Source: an uncultured Lachnospiraceae bacterium (GTDB lineage: Bacteria > Bacillota > Clostridia > Lachnospirales > Lachnospiraceae). From it: DNA of 64,000 bases. The position numbers and the translations under genes were made by a program. The stretch spans positions 62,001 to 126,000 of the forward strand of contig CAJUST010000005.1 of NCBI GenBank assembly GCA_910589105.1. Direction: 5' to 3'. This document shows positions 24,003 through 31,929 of the stretch, piece by piece. A model generated the notes under the pieces. That model was given only the letters and a program-made list of their open reading frames with translations, had not been told where the DNA came from and did not search any database. How positions within the stretch are numbered: the stretch's first letter is position 1; each line of letters begins with the position of its first letter.

Positions 24003-25286
24003 TCAGTCAATGTCTTCTTTTGGAATGATATATCCCGACAGACAGCAACCCCATCCTTCATCAATCGGGAGAAAGCGGTTGTTGGATGCAGAAAGGACAA
24101 TATCGCTGATTACGCCGGCAGACGTAATATCATCTTTTACGCAAATCCAATAAACCCTGTCATTTTCTGCTGAAAACCGCAGCATCTGATAGTTCCAGTT
24201 TTCACCGCTTCCAGAATTTGGAATGCCAATTCCCCGAATCCTTGTCCTGACTTTCCAGAAACGCGCCATAATATCTGACCAGTACCGGTTCAGATTGACA
24301 TTCCCAAGCATTAGCATACCGAATCTCGATTCTTCTCTGCTTCTTTTATGATGCTGCATATTGTCATAATCTTTTCCATAAACACAGCTAATCGTGCATG
24401 AACAGCAATTCTCTTTATTGCATCGCATCCAAACTTCACTCTGTTCACTTTTACAAAATTCCTTCTCAGTAAAGAAACTGTCAATTTCACTTGGATATGT
24501 AAACAGCGGGCCTTCAAACATTGCAATCGCCATTACCGAAGAACCGCCAAACTTTTTATAATATTCCTGAACAAGCCGTTTTGTCTGGCGGACATAATCT
24601 TCATTTATATTTTCCGAAATCTTATAGATATTTTCAATATTGCTAAAATAATTCTTTGCAAATTCTGACATCATTTGTATATTTGTTCCATACACACCAA
24701 AATAAAACAACCAGTCATTTTCCACAATATACCCCGCGCGCGCAACCGGAATTGAATATCCCTCCATTTCGCGGATCAGCAGAAGCGATTCTCTATCCGC
24801 AAGTTCAAAATGGTATCCCCATTCTAACTCCTCCGGCTTCCTGTCAATTATTTTTCCGTTTCCATATAAAAAATAAATATTTCCAATATCATATTCTTTC
24901 AAAAACTGATAGGGATCTTGTAAAAAACGCGTCACTTCTCTCGCCTTTACGCCACTTTCCTTATTTTCCTCCGTTAAAACAAGTCTTTGTATCGGCGCCA
25001 AATATGGTAGTACGACCGTCTCAATCCTATGGCCTCTTATAATTTCAATGAATTTATGAATATATTTCACCGTAAAGCCGCCCATAACTAAAAGGTCTAT
25101 CCTTTCAGGCAGTGTATCGTTTTCATAAATTTGAACCGTTCGTTTTTGGAATGCGCCCCTGCAGTAACTTCCTACCATATAGATATAATTTGTAGCTCTC
25201 TGATGTTCTTTATCATAGACACTGCCAGTATGAAACAATCCTCCATCCAGATTTTCAAATAAATATCGAAAATATCTTCCACGCAT
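24003..25286 (-). CDS. Uncharacterised protein, possible degenerate metallo-beta-lactamase fold
   Basis: 427 residues with no firm family assignment. Near residues 60-105 the sequence ERIDLLVMGGFTVKYIHKFI, then RIETVVLPYLAPIQRLVL resembles the strand-helix region of MBL-fold hydrolases, but GGFTVKYI stands where the metal motif HxHxDH belongs, so metal catalysis would be lost. A cysteine-rich patch (CNKENCCSC, then CVYGK) near residues 290-310 is unusual and could bind metal. The start ATG 25286 is set by AAGGAG 10 bases upstream; a GTG nine codons earlier is the alternative. Fold assignment is inference from pattern only. Confidence 0.5.
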   Translation of the reverse strand: MRGRYFRYLFENLDGGLFHTGSVYDKEHQRATNYIYMVGSYCRGAFQKRTVQIYENDTLPERIDLLVMGGFTVKYIHKFIEIIRGHRIETVVLPYLAPIQRLVLTEENKESGVKAREVTRFLQDPYQFLKEYDIGNIYFLYGNGKIIDRKPEELEWGYHFELADRESLLLIREMEGYSIPVARAGYIVENDWLFYFGVYGTNIQMMSEFAKNYFSNIENIYKISENINEDYVRQTKRLVQEYYKKFGGSSVMAIAMFEGPLFTYPSEIDSFFTEKEFCKSEQSEVWMRCNKENCCSCTISCVYGKDYDNMQHHKRSREESRFGMLMLGNVNLNRYWSDIMARFWKVRTRIRGIGIPNSGSGENWNYQMLRFSAENDRVYWICVKDDITSAGVISDIVLSASNNRFLPIDEGWGCCLSGYIIPKEDID

Positions 25287-25322
25287 ATATCTGCGTCTCC
25301 TTCTAAACTTCACTATGAATCT

Positions 25323-25350
25323 ATTTTAATGTATCTTTTCGTTTTTACAA
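25323..25350 (-). promoter_or_regulatory. Promoter for the MBL-like gene
   Basis: Minus-strand -35 TTGTAA (25345-25350), 16-bp spacer, -10 TAAAAT (25323-25328), about 37 bases before the start. It diverges from the murG promoter region. Confidence 0.5.
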
Positions 25351-25359
25351 GTCTTTTTC

Positions 25360-25385
25360 TTGACTTTTTACAAGCAGAGTATAAT
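25360..25385 (+). promoter_or_regulatory. Possible murG promoter
   Basis: TTGACT at 25360-25365 and TATAAT at 25380-25385, but the spacer is only 14 bp, too short for a good sigma-A promoter. A less perfect -10 a few bases on (TATAGT) would give 19 bp. Placed about 40 bases before murG. Confidence 0.4.
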
Positions 25386-25424
25386 ATAGTAAAAGTATAC
25401 TTAGAAAGGTCACAGGTATTCTTT

Positions 25425-26489
25425 ATGAAAAAAATTATTTTAACCGGCGGCGGCACTGCCGGACACGTTACGCCAAACATAGCTCTGCTCCCTTCTCTTT
25501 TACAAAACTCCTATGAGGTCAGCTATATCGGTTCTTATAATGGCATTGAAAAAGAACTAATCGAAGCGGCGGATATTCCATACTACGCCATATCTTCCGG
25601 CAAACTCCGGCGCTATCTGGATTTCAAAAATCTGTCCGATCCTTTTAAAGTCTTAAAAGGTTTGGGGCAGGCAATCCGCCTGATGCGGAAATTAAAACCG
25701 GATATTATATTTTCAAAAGGCGGCTTCGTCTCTGTGCCTGTAGTTTTCGCAGCAAAACTCTGCCATATTCCTGTAATTATACACGAATCTGACATTACTC
25801 CGGGGCTTGCGAATAAACTTGCCATACCTGCCGCAAAAAAAGTCTGCTGTAATTTTCCGGAGACTTTAAAGTATCTGCCAAAAGAAAAAGCCATTCTGAC
25901 CGGCTCCCCAATACGTCAGGAACTTTTCAGTGGAAACGCAGAAAAAGCGCGCGCTTACTGCCATTTTGATGAAGAAAAGCCGACGCTTTTAGTCATTGGG
26001 GGAAGCACAGGCTCTAAAATCATAAACGATGCCATACGCGCAGAACTTCCATCTTTGTTAAATAAGTACCAAATTATCCACCTATGCGGAAAGGGAAATT
26101 TAGATAACCGCTTTCACCAGACAAAAGGGTACGCGCAATTCGAATATATCAGTAAAGAACTAAAAGATATGTTTGCATTAGCGGATATTGTTGTCTCACG
26201 GGCAGGAGCCAATGCAATCTGCGAACTGCTTGCGCTTCACAAACCTAATATCTTGATTCCTCTTTCTGCCGCTGCAAGCAGAGGAGATCAGATTTTAAAT
26301 GCAAAATCATTTGAAAAACAAGGTTTTTCCTATGTGATTGAAGAAGAACATTTAACCGCCAAATCCCTGCTCGACGGAATTAATATCGTCTCAAAACAAA
26401 AAAAATCTTATATTTCTTCTATGGAAGAAAGCGGGCAAATGGACTCCATTCATACTATTATCGAATTAATTAATAAGGGGCTGCATTAA
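25425..26489 (+). CDS. murG: UDP-GlcNAc:lipid I N-acetylglucosaminyltransferase
   Basis: Adds GlcNAc to lipid I to make lipid II at the inner face of the membrane, the last cytoplasmic step of peptidoglycan synthesis. It has 354 residues: GT28 N-terminal motif LTGGGTAGHVTPNIAL near residues 6-21, GGFVSVPVVFAA, HESDITPGLANKL and the C-terminal UDP-GlcNAc site VVSRAGANAICELLALHKP. ATG 25425 was chosen over a longer ORF (from 25329) because the family starts right before the glycine-rich loop; the ribosome binding site (AGAAAGG) is weak. It stands outside a dcw cluster. Its last codons lie in a palindrome shared with the HIT gene. Confidence 0.94.
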   Translation: MKKIILTGGGTAGHVTPNIALLPSLLQNSYEVSYIGSYNGIEKELIEAADIPYYAISSGKLRRYLDFKNLSDPFKVLKGLGQAIRLMRKLKPDIIFSKGGFVSVPVVFAAKLCHIPVIIHESDITPGLANKLAIPAAKKVCCNFPETLKYLPKEKAILTGSPIRQELFSGNAEKARAYCHFDEEKPTLLVIGGSTGSKIINDAIRAELPSLLNKYQIIHLCGKGNLDNRFHQTKGYAQFEYISKELKDMFALADIVVSRAGANAICELLALHKPNILIPLSAAASRGDQILNAKSFEKQGFSYVIEEEHLTAKSLLDGINIVSKQKKSYISSMEESGQMDSIHTIIELINKGLH

Positions 26490-26501
26490 TGCAGCCCCTT
26501 A
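26474..26501. terminator. Perfect 28-bp palindrome shared by the murG and HIT gene ends
   Basis: The 28 bases are self-complementary around the centre ATTAAT. They encode Lys-Gly-Leu-His-stop on both strands, so both proteins end KGLH and the genes overlap by 4 bp. As RNA it would form a GC-rich hairpin in either direction. It resembles a bidirectional terminator, though the T-run on each side is short. Confidence 0.75.
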
Positions 26502-26911
26502 GAAAGTTCTGAACATATTTCTTTTACTTCGTCTTCCGTAAAATTTTCATGATTCCACCGTAATATATCGTCATTTTTCATATTCCGGTAACGTGGAATC
26601 AAATGCAAATGAAAATGGAATACTGTCTGTCCCGCTATTTCCCCGTTGTTTTGCACCAGATTTAGTCCGTCACATTTTAATGCTCCAGTCATATGTGTGG
26701 CAAGTTTCTTTGCAAGCTTCATTACTTCACCCGCTGTATCCGTGTCAATTTCAAACAAGTCAGCATAGTGTTTTTTTGGAATAATTAACGCATGGCCTTT
26801 CGATGCCGGAGCCGCATCTAAAATCACGCGAAACAGAGAATCCTCGTAAATTGTATGAGAAGGGATTTCTCCTGATGCCAGCCGGCAAAAAATACATTTT
26901 TCTTCTTTCAT
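26486..26911 (-). CDS. HIT-family nucleotide-binding hydrolase
   Basis: 141 residues, Hint-like branch. A zinc-type CIFCRLASGEIPSHTIYED begins the protein; the histidine triad is HFHLHLIPR near residue 98 with the nucleophile in the middle. Members hydrolyse nucleoside phosphoramidates or dinucleotides; the true substrate is not predictable. It converges on murG and overlaps it by 4 bp. Confidence 0.93.
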   Translation of the reverse strand: MKEEKCIFCRLASGEIPSHTIYEDSLFRVILDAAPASKGHALIIPKKHYADLFEIDTDTAGEVMKLAKKLATHMTGALKCDGLNLVQNNGEIAGQTVFHFHLHLIPRYRNMKNDDILRWNHENFTEDEVKEICSELSKGLH

Positions 26912-27025
26912 GTTTTATTCTCCTTTACCTGTCGAATTTTGTACTATGGTTTTTATTGAAATACATTTTTGATAATGCTACACTTATTGAAAATTCCTAA
27001 AAAATGACGAAAGGGGAACATTAAT

Positions 27026-27667
27026 ATGACGAATGAAGAATACCAGAAAATATTCCATGAAATCAAAAACAACATTACGTTTATTAACAGTTCCCTGCAG
27101 TTAGTGGAAAAGGCTCATCCGGAAATAAAAGCATACCCTTACTGGAAAGATTCCATGCAGGAAGTGTCCGCATTAAAACGCCTTTTGGTTGAGCTGTCTT
27201 CTGCGCGTCTTTGCGATGATTTGACGTTAAAGAAAACATCACCCGATCGTTTTTTGCCAAAACTGGTAAATTCCTGCATCACATTATTTGATTCAGATGA
27301 TTTCCATTGCGAAATAGAAATCGAACAATCTCTGCCTGAAATTTTCGTCGATTTTGACAGGATCAAACGGGCTTTTTTTAATCTGATGAAAAACTCTTAC
27401 GAAGCCATGAATGGCTCTGGCATCGTCCGCATTCTATGCATCCAAAACGGCGCTTTTTTACAATTAGATTTAATTGACTATGGCGGAGGAATCTCACCGG
27501 AATACCTTCCAAAAATTTTTACGCCCCTTGAAACAACAAAACCGACTGGCACAGGACTTGGGCTTTTAATCAGCAAACAAATTATCGAAGCCCATGGCGG
27601 CCGCCTTACGGTAGAATCGCGTCCACACGAAGGTTCTACCTTTTCCATCTTTCTTCCGTTTTGTTAA
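27026..27667 (+). CDS. Sensorless soluble histidine kinase
   Basis: 213 residues with only the transmitter part. HisKA-like helix with the phospho-accepting His at 11 (FHEIKNN), then the HATPase domain: N box FFNLMKNSYEAM (N119, N123), G1 DYGGGI (151-156) and G2 GTGLGLLISKQ. There is no membrane segment, PAS or GAF domain, and no response regulator next to it. The H-box with EIKN resembles the NtrB/KinB-type group. ATG 27026 has AAAGGGG upstream. It converges on the next gene with a 4-bp overlap. Confidence 0.85.
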   Translation: MTNEEYQKIFHEIKNNITFINSSLQLVEKAHPEIKAYPYWKDSMQEVSALKRLLVELSSARLCDDLTLKKTSPDRFLPKLVNSCITLFDSDDFHCEIEIEQSLPEIFVDFDRIKRAFFNLMKNSYEAMNGSGIVRILCIQNGAFLQLDLIDYGGGISPEYLPKIFTPLETTKPTGTGLGLLISKQIIEAHGGRLTVESRPHEGSTFSIFLPFC

Positions 27668-28656
27668 GAAAAACTAAATAACGTATCAAGCATACGGAGA
27701 GTTTTAAAATTTCCTTTGGCTGTCATGCTTCCGGTCATAAATGCCCTTTGGAACGTAATTCTGCCATTTATTATATTATCCATCACATCAGAGCTGACTT
27801 TCGCATAAACGTCGATCGCATCTTCGTTTCCATAACGGACTGTCAATTCTTCTTCTTTTACATCAATCAAAAGCGGATGTTTTTTCCCTTCAATCATAAA
27901 CAAATATGCAGCTGAAAATCCTTCTACCGGCATGAAATGGCTTTCAAACTCTTTAATATACATTTTGTCTTCCGGTTCGTTGTTTTTCCCCATCATATCT
28001 TTAAACAAGGATGCTAATTCCTCAATATCCTGTTTTTGTTTCTTAACATAAGTGTCATCTGAAACATATTTTGACAACTGTTCACTTTCCTGAGGCGTAA
28101 GATCCATAGACTGGGTGCGAAGAACAGTCTGTTTGACAGCCTGATTGCTGCTCGGAAGGCTTTTGATTTTCTGGGAAATGGAACGATAAAGGTCTTCCGC
28201 CTTCTTTTCAATAATTTTCGTATATTCTTTGTTCATTTCAAACGTCACTAAGTCTTCTACATATCCGCAAAATCCACTGCATGGCTGTCCACCAAGAATG
28301 ACCCACGCATTTTCTAAAGTGACAACGCCTTCCCGCTCCCCGCATGTCGTCGACATAACGATTGGCTGCATATACATTGAACTCATACGCTCCTTATCGC
28401 CGTACAGCCAGCAGGAATCTAAAAACTGCTGCATATAGCCTCCAATCCCAAGCCATTCCACAGTCGTCGCCAATATAATGCCATCTGCCTCTTTAAACGT
28501 ATGCGGCAGTGTAGAAATCTCATTCTTATGCTCAAAAATGTTATAACGCTCCACCGTTACGCGTAATTCTTTTAACACATCTTCCATTTTATCTAAAACA
28601 TATAACGTCGGATCGTCTAATAACCCTCTGCCTCCATAATATATATTTATTTTCAT
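27664..28656 (-). CDS. Flavodoxin/FMN-reductase-like protein with C-terminal SCP2-like domain
   Basis: 330 residues. The N-terminal ~165 residues look like an NAD(P)H-dependent FMN reductase or flavodoxin fold (INIYYGGRGLLDDPTLYVLD, EADGIILATTVEWLGIGG, PIVMSTTCGEREGV). A helical linker follows, then a C-terminal ~100-residue SCP2/sterol-carrier-like domain (GKKHPLLIDVKEEELTVRYG, GRITFQRAFMTGSMTAKGNF). The combination suggests handling of a hydrophobic redox substrate, but substrate and reaction are unknown. ATG 28656 follows GGAGG. Likely co-transcribed with the rhomboid gene 15 bp upstream. Confidence 0.75.
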   Translation of the reverse strand: MKINIYYGGRGLLDDPTLYVLDKMEDVLKELRVTVERYNIFEHKNEISTLPHTFKEADGIILATTVEWLGIGGYMQQFLDSCWLYGDKERMSSMYMQPIVMSTTCGEREGVVTLENAWVILGGQPCSGFCGYVEDLVTFEMNKEYTKIIEKKAEDLYRSISQKIKSLPSSNQAVKQTVLRTQSMDLTPQESEQLSKYVSDDTYVKKQKQDIEELASLFKDMMGKNNEPEDKMYIKEFESHFMPVEGFSAAYLFMIEGKKHPLLIDVKEEELTVRYGNEDAIDVYAKVSSDVMDNIINGRITFQRAFMTGSMTAKGNFKTLRMLDTLFSFS

Positions 28657-28671
28657 AATTTCCTCCATTCT

Positions 28672-29304
28672 TTATTCTCTAGTATATTGATTTCTTTTTC
28701 GAAAATCAATTCTTTTTCTTAGAATGGTTAAAATACACCCCAAAAGAAAACCGCCTAGTATCCCGCCAATATGCCCCCAGTTATCTACTCCAGATGCAGA
28801 AAACCCAAAGTAAAGGCTAAGAGCCGCCATGCCAAATATCCCTTTTGCCGTCAGCCCCTCCACTTTCCCCTTATTTAAAAGGGCATAAGCCAATAAGCCG
28901 CCGATAATGCCAAACACAGCGCCCGATGCTCCGGCAGAAACCACTAGATCTGTCTCGTCTAAATCCATATAAAAAGACAACAAGCTGCCACACAGACCAG
29001 ATAGCAGATACAAAAAACCAAAGCATACGCTCCCCAAAACAGATTCCAAACGATTACCAATTACCCCTAACAGAAGCATATTATTCATTAAATGCTCTGC
29101 TCCAAAATGAAGGAACATACAGGTAACTAATCTATAATATTCTTTGCCGTATGCAACTGCGGAAACGTAAACCGCCCCATGCTCTGCCAGAAAACCAGCG
29201 CTTTGGGTATCACCCAATAATTCCAATACTATCCAGATACAGACATTTATGACAATTAACGCCACAGTCACTATCGGTATTTTCTTTCGCGTTCCTGACT
29301 CCAT
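28672..29304 (-). CDS. Rhomboid family intramembrane serine protease
   Basis: 210 residues with six or seven membrane helices. The catalytic dyad is present: Ser128 in GASGAVFG and His178 in NWGHIGG; Asn75 in HLMNNM completes the oxyanion site. The protease cleaves transmembrane segments of client proteins; the client is unknown. It has its own promoter (29331-29358). Confidence 0.93.
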   Translation of the reverse strand: MESGTRKKIPIVTVALIVINVCIWIVLELLGDTQSAGFLAEHGAVYVSAVAYGKEYYRLVTCMFLHFGAEHLMNNMLLLGVIGNRLESVLGSVCFGFLYLLSGLCGSLLSFYMDLDETDLVVSAGASGAVFGIIGGLLAYALLNKGKVEGLTAKGIFGMAALSLYFGFSASGVDNWGHIGGILGGFLLGCILTILRKRIDFRKRNQYTRE

Positions 29305-29330
29305 AAAAGTCCCCGATTCTTTTTTCTTTT

Positions 29331-29358
29331 ATTATAAGGCAAACTTATTTTTTTTCAA
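29331..29358 (-). promoter_or_regulatory. Sigma-A type promoter of the rhomboid operon
   Basis: Minus-strand -35 TTGAAA (29353-29358), 16-bp spacer, -10 TATAAT (29331-29336, perfect), in the 59-bp gap between the FHA gene and the rhomboid gene. Confidence 0.75.
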
Positions 29359-29363
29359 GCATT

Positions 29364-30434
29364 TTAAACAAAGCGGTACAGCTCTTTTGCAAATGCGATT
29401 CTATCATTTTTCTGTAATAACGTTTTTTCTTTATAATTTAAAAGTTCTCCGTTGCAGTATGTGCCATTGGTGGAATTCATATCCTCGATATAATAACTGT
29501 CCTCCTCTTTCGTTATTTTTGCGTGAATCCGGCTTACCGTGTCGTTCAAAATAACTCCGTCAGCTTCCTCTTTCTGGCTTCCTATTACAAAAACGGAAGA
29601 TGTAATTTTTATATTTTGCTCCTCTCCCTCCCCTTCGTACTTAAGTTCCCCGATTGTCTGATTTGTCTCACTTCCAAGAAATACTGTAGGATTCGGCGAA
29701 TCTTCCACAACCTCCTCCGGTTCAAAAGAATAGGCTTTCGTTTGTATCTGTTTTTTTCGTTTTAATTTGTGAAAGAAACTATCCAAAAATTTCTTGTCCC
29801 ATGAGAATTTCTTGTCCCATCTCTTTTTAGGAGTTTCCAAAATCCGTTTATCCTCCGGCGTTTCATATGCCTGCCTTTGTCCAGACACAGAATCCCAAGT
29901 TGGATTTTCATAGAGTATTTGAAGTAATCCTTCTATGGAAACATGCCCTTTCTGGCATCTTTCGTATACGTCATAACAGCTTTTTACATTTTCTCGTTCG
30001 CTGTGTTCCATATGGGATAAATAGTATTCCATAAAACAGCGCAAACCGTCTTCAAATGAAATTTTTTCAAATGGACGATAACAAAATACTATCCCGTTTT
30101 CTTCTGAATCCAGAAAAATCTGTTCGGGCTCTAAAGAAATTCCATCTTCATCTAACAAATATTCCCCTGTCTGCTCTAACGCATTTGCCAATGCCGAAAA
30201 AAAATTTCTCAAAAAACTTTGTTTTGGCTTTTTTATCTTTACCAAGCCATCAAACGACTGCCTTCCGCTGATGTCATACCAAAATTGTATCTCGTTATCG
30301 CTGTTCATAATATGAACCGGTAAAAGACAAGATAGCCTATTCTCTGTTATCATTGGATATTCATACCCATTTACAGAGATTTCCTGTTTAATTACCATAT
30401 AACTTTTCCCCTGCGCTCTTTTGTATTCCGTCAT
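29364..30434 (-). CDS. DUF6382-like protein with C-terminal FHA domain (Tad operon)
   Basis: 356 residues. The N-terminal half (LSCLLPVHIMNSDNEIQFWY, YDISGRQSFDGLVKI) matches what I recall as DUF6382. A basic linker near 200-250 precedes an FHA domain at about 265-356 with the phosphothreonine-binding elements SRIHAKI and NSTNGTYCNG. It would read serine/threonine phosphorylation near the pilus machinery; no Ser/Thr kinase is in the window. Its start overlaps the previous gene by 4 bp. Confidence 0.82.
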   Translation of the reverse strand: MTEYKRAQGKSYMVIKQEISVNGYEYPMITENRLSCLLPVHIMNSDNEIQFWYDISGRQSFDGLVKIKKPKQSFLRNFFSALANALEQTGEYLLDEDGISLEPEQIFLDSEENGIVFCYRPFEKISFEDGLRCFMEYYLSHMEHSERENVKSCYDVYERCQKGHVSIEGLLQILYENPTWDSVSGQRQAYETPEDKRILETPKKRWDKKFSWDKKFLDSFFHKLKRKKQIQTKAYSFEPEEVVEDSPNPTVFLGSETNQTIGELKYEGEGEEQNIKITSSVFVIGSQKEEADGVILNDTVSRIHAKITKEEDSYYIEDMNSTNGTYCNGELLNYKEKTLLQKNDRIAFAKELYRFV

Positions 30435-30640
30435 TTCAACTCCTCCAAAAATTTTCCTGCAAATTTAATCTCCCGTACACGCCCGTCCGCGTGAAAGTCC
30501 TTGTCCCATCCGCAAACAGAAGCTCTGGCTGTTTTTTCATACATTTGATACCCCATGTAAAGCGGCGTAAATAAAACGAATAGCAGAACTGGCAAAAGCA
30601 GTGACAATTCAACTGTATAAGATGCTTCCTGTTTTTTCAT
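30431..30640 (-). CDS. Small TadE-like pseudopilin
   Basis: 69 residues: a short polar start (MKKQEASYTVELSLLLPVLL) with the Glu typical of prepilin N-termini, one hydrophobic helix, then a short charged tail. It is very short for TadE, which is usually over 120 residues, so it may be a minor pseudopilin. Overlaps the FHA gene by 4 bp and lies 4 bp after the prepilin peptidase gene. Confidence 0.65.
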   Translation of the reverse strand: MKKQEASYTVELSLLLPVLLFVLFTPLYMGYQMYEKTARASVCGWDKDFHADGRVREIKFAGKFLEELK

Positions 30641-30644
30641 ACGC

Positions 30645-31064
30645 TTACCTCAAAACAAGCATCAGGAAATATCCAAGAAATAGGAATGGCGCAAACGGTA
30701 TCTTCTCATTCCGGCTTCTGTTTTTTATCACTACTTGGCAAAGCCCATACACGCCCGCCAGCGTAAAGGACAAAAGCATCAGCGTAATATTTTCCGGTAA
30801 ACCCAGATATAACCCTGTCAACATTAAAAGAATGCCATCTCCCGCTCCAATCCCTCCATTTGTCAATCTGCCAAACAAAAGAATACACATGCCAGCCAAT
30901 ACCCCTGACAACATTTCATAAATACTTCTGTTCTGAAACCAAATATGAAGTAAAATTCCTATAATACCGGAAAACAATGTAATCATAACTGTGATTTTTT
31001 TCTGCCTAATATCTTCGATGCTGTGGATTCCCAATGTGCCCAGCAATACATACGCCTGAATCAT
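30645..31064 (-). CDS. Prepilin peptidase, A24 family (second copy in the locus)
   Basis: 139 residues, only the protease core without the N-methylase domain. The two catalytic aspartates are in IEDIRQKK (D18) and GIGAGD (D76). About four membrane helices. ATG 31064 with GGGG 7 bases upstream was chosen over a GTG at 31082. It starts 1 bp before the TadE gene's stop. The related gene at 37890-38393 gives the operon two such peptidases. Confidence 0.85.
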   Translation of the reverse strand: MIQAYVLLGTLGIHSIEDIRQKKITVMITLFSGIIGILLHIWFQNRSIYEMLSGVLAGMCILLFGRLTNGGIGAGDGILLMLTGLYLGLPENITLMLLSFTLAGVYGLCQVVIKNRSRNEKIPFAPFLFLGYFLMLVLR

Positions 31065-31065
31065 A

Positions 31066-31929
31066 TCATTTCCCCTTTCCACATTTACTGCATGCCGATC
31101 TGTCTTTCACACTTGAAAGACGGACTGCAAACGCATTTCTTTTAATTTCACTGCAATTCTTTTTACTGTGATACCTGTTTCCATATGCCGTAACATAAAC
31201 CTCCATAGTATTAGGGTTTTTCTTTTTCATACACATGATACAAGGATAATATTTTCCCCCTCCTGCATTCCGAAGCGTATCAATGATACTTCCCTCTATT
31301 TTTTTGACAGAACGTTTGATATAACTACAGTCCTTTTGCCTGTGAAATACACTGCCATTTTTTGTAATATATACAATTTCTTCCTGTAAATTGTCTTTGC
31401 TTTTCCCTGTCCACTTCCTTAATTTCACAATTTGCGCGCCAGAAATTCCCTTCTTTCCAAACAAACCAAATGGAAAGCTTATTTGATAATCTGCCTGCAA
31501 AGTAATATAATTTGAAGAAAAATCAGACCGAATCATCGAAATGCCAATTCTTCCACCACGGACAAAATTCTCTGCCGCGCCGTCTTTCTTTAAATTCTTT
31601 ATCATAAGAGCTTTCGCCGCCAATAAATCCATTTGTCCCGCCATTTCTGCGTGACAATCAATGACAGAAAGCTCCCTTCCCGTTGCCAACAAAGCATTGC
31701 CAATTTCCTGCTGCGCCGTAAGAATCTGAAAGAAAAACAAAAGCGCTGCGAAAAAACCTGTAAAAAACGGAAGCGCTATGGAAAACTCTGCCATATAAGA
31801 TGCCTCCATACGGACACAAAACGGCGCCCCTTTGCAAATATTTAACACAGGTAGAGAGATTTTCTTTTTCTTATGATACACAGAGGCGCCTTTCTGTATC
31901 CGCATGTCAAACTTATTATTTTTTTCCAT
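31066..31929 (-). CDS. TadE-type pseudopilin with two C-terminal Cys/His motifs
   Basis: 287 residues. A cytoplasmic basic segment of about 40 residues comes first, then the prepilin-like EASYMAEFSIALPFFTGFF and one membrane helix. The outer part ends with two copies of a pattern Y-x-T-x2-G-x3-H-x4-C-x2-IKR ... C-x2-C: VYITKNGSVFHRQKDC, and VYVTAYGNRYHSKKNC. These look like small zinc-binding ribbons. The start overlaps the upstream gene; ATG 31929 has AGGCGG at good spacing, ATG 31935 is the alternative. Confidence 0.75.
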   Translation of the reverse strand: MEKNNKFDMRIQKGASVYHKKKKISLPVLNICKGAPFCVRMEASYMAEFSIALPFFTGFFAALLFFFQILTAQQEIGNALLATGRELSVIDCHAEMAGQMDLLAAKALMIKNLKKDGAAENFVRGGRIGISMIRSDFSSNYITLQADYQISFPFGLFGKKGISGAQIVKLRKWTGKSKDNLQEEIVYITKNGSVFHRQKDCSYIKRSVKKIEGSIIDTLRNAGGGKYYPCIMCMKKKNPNTMEVYVTAYGNRYHSKKNCSEIKRNAFAVRLSSVKDRSACSKCGKGK

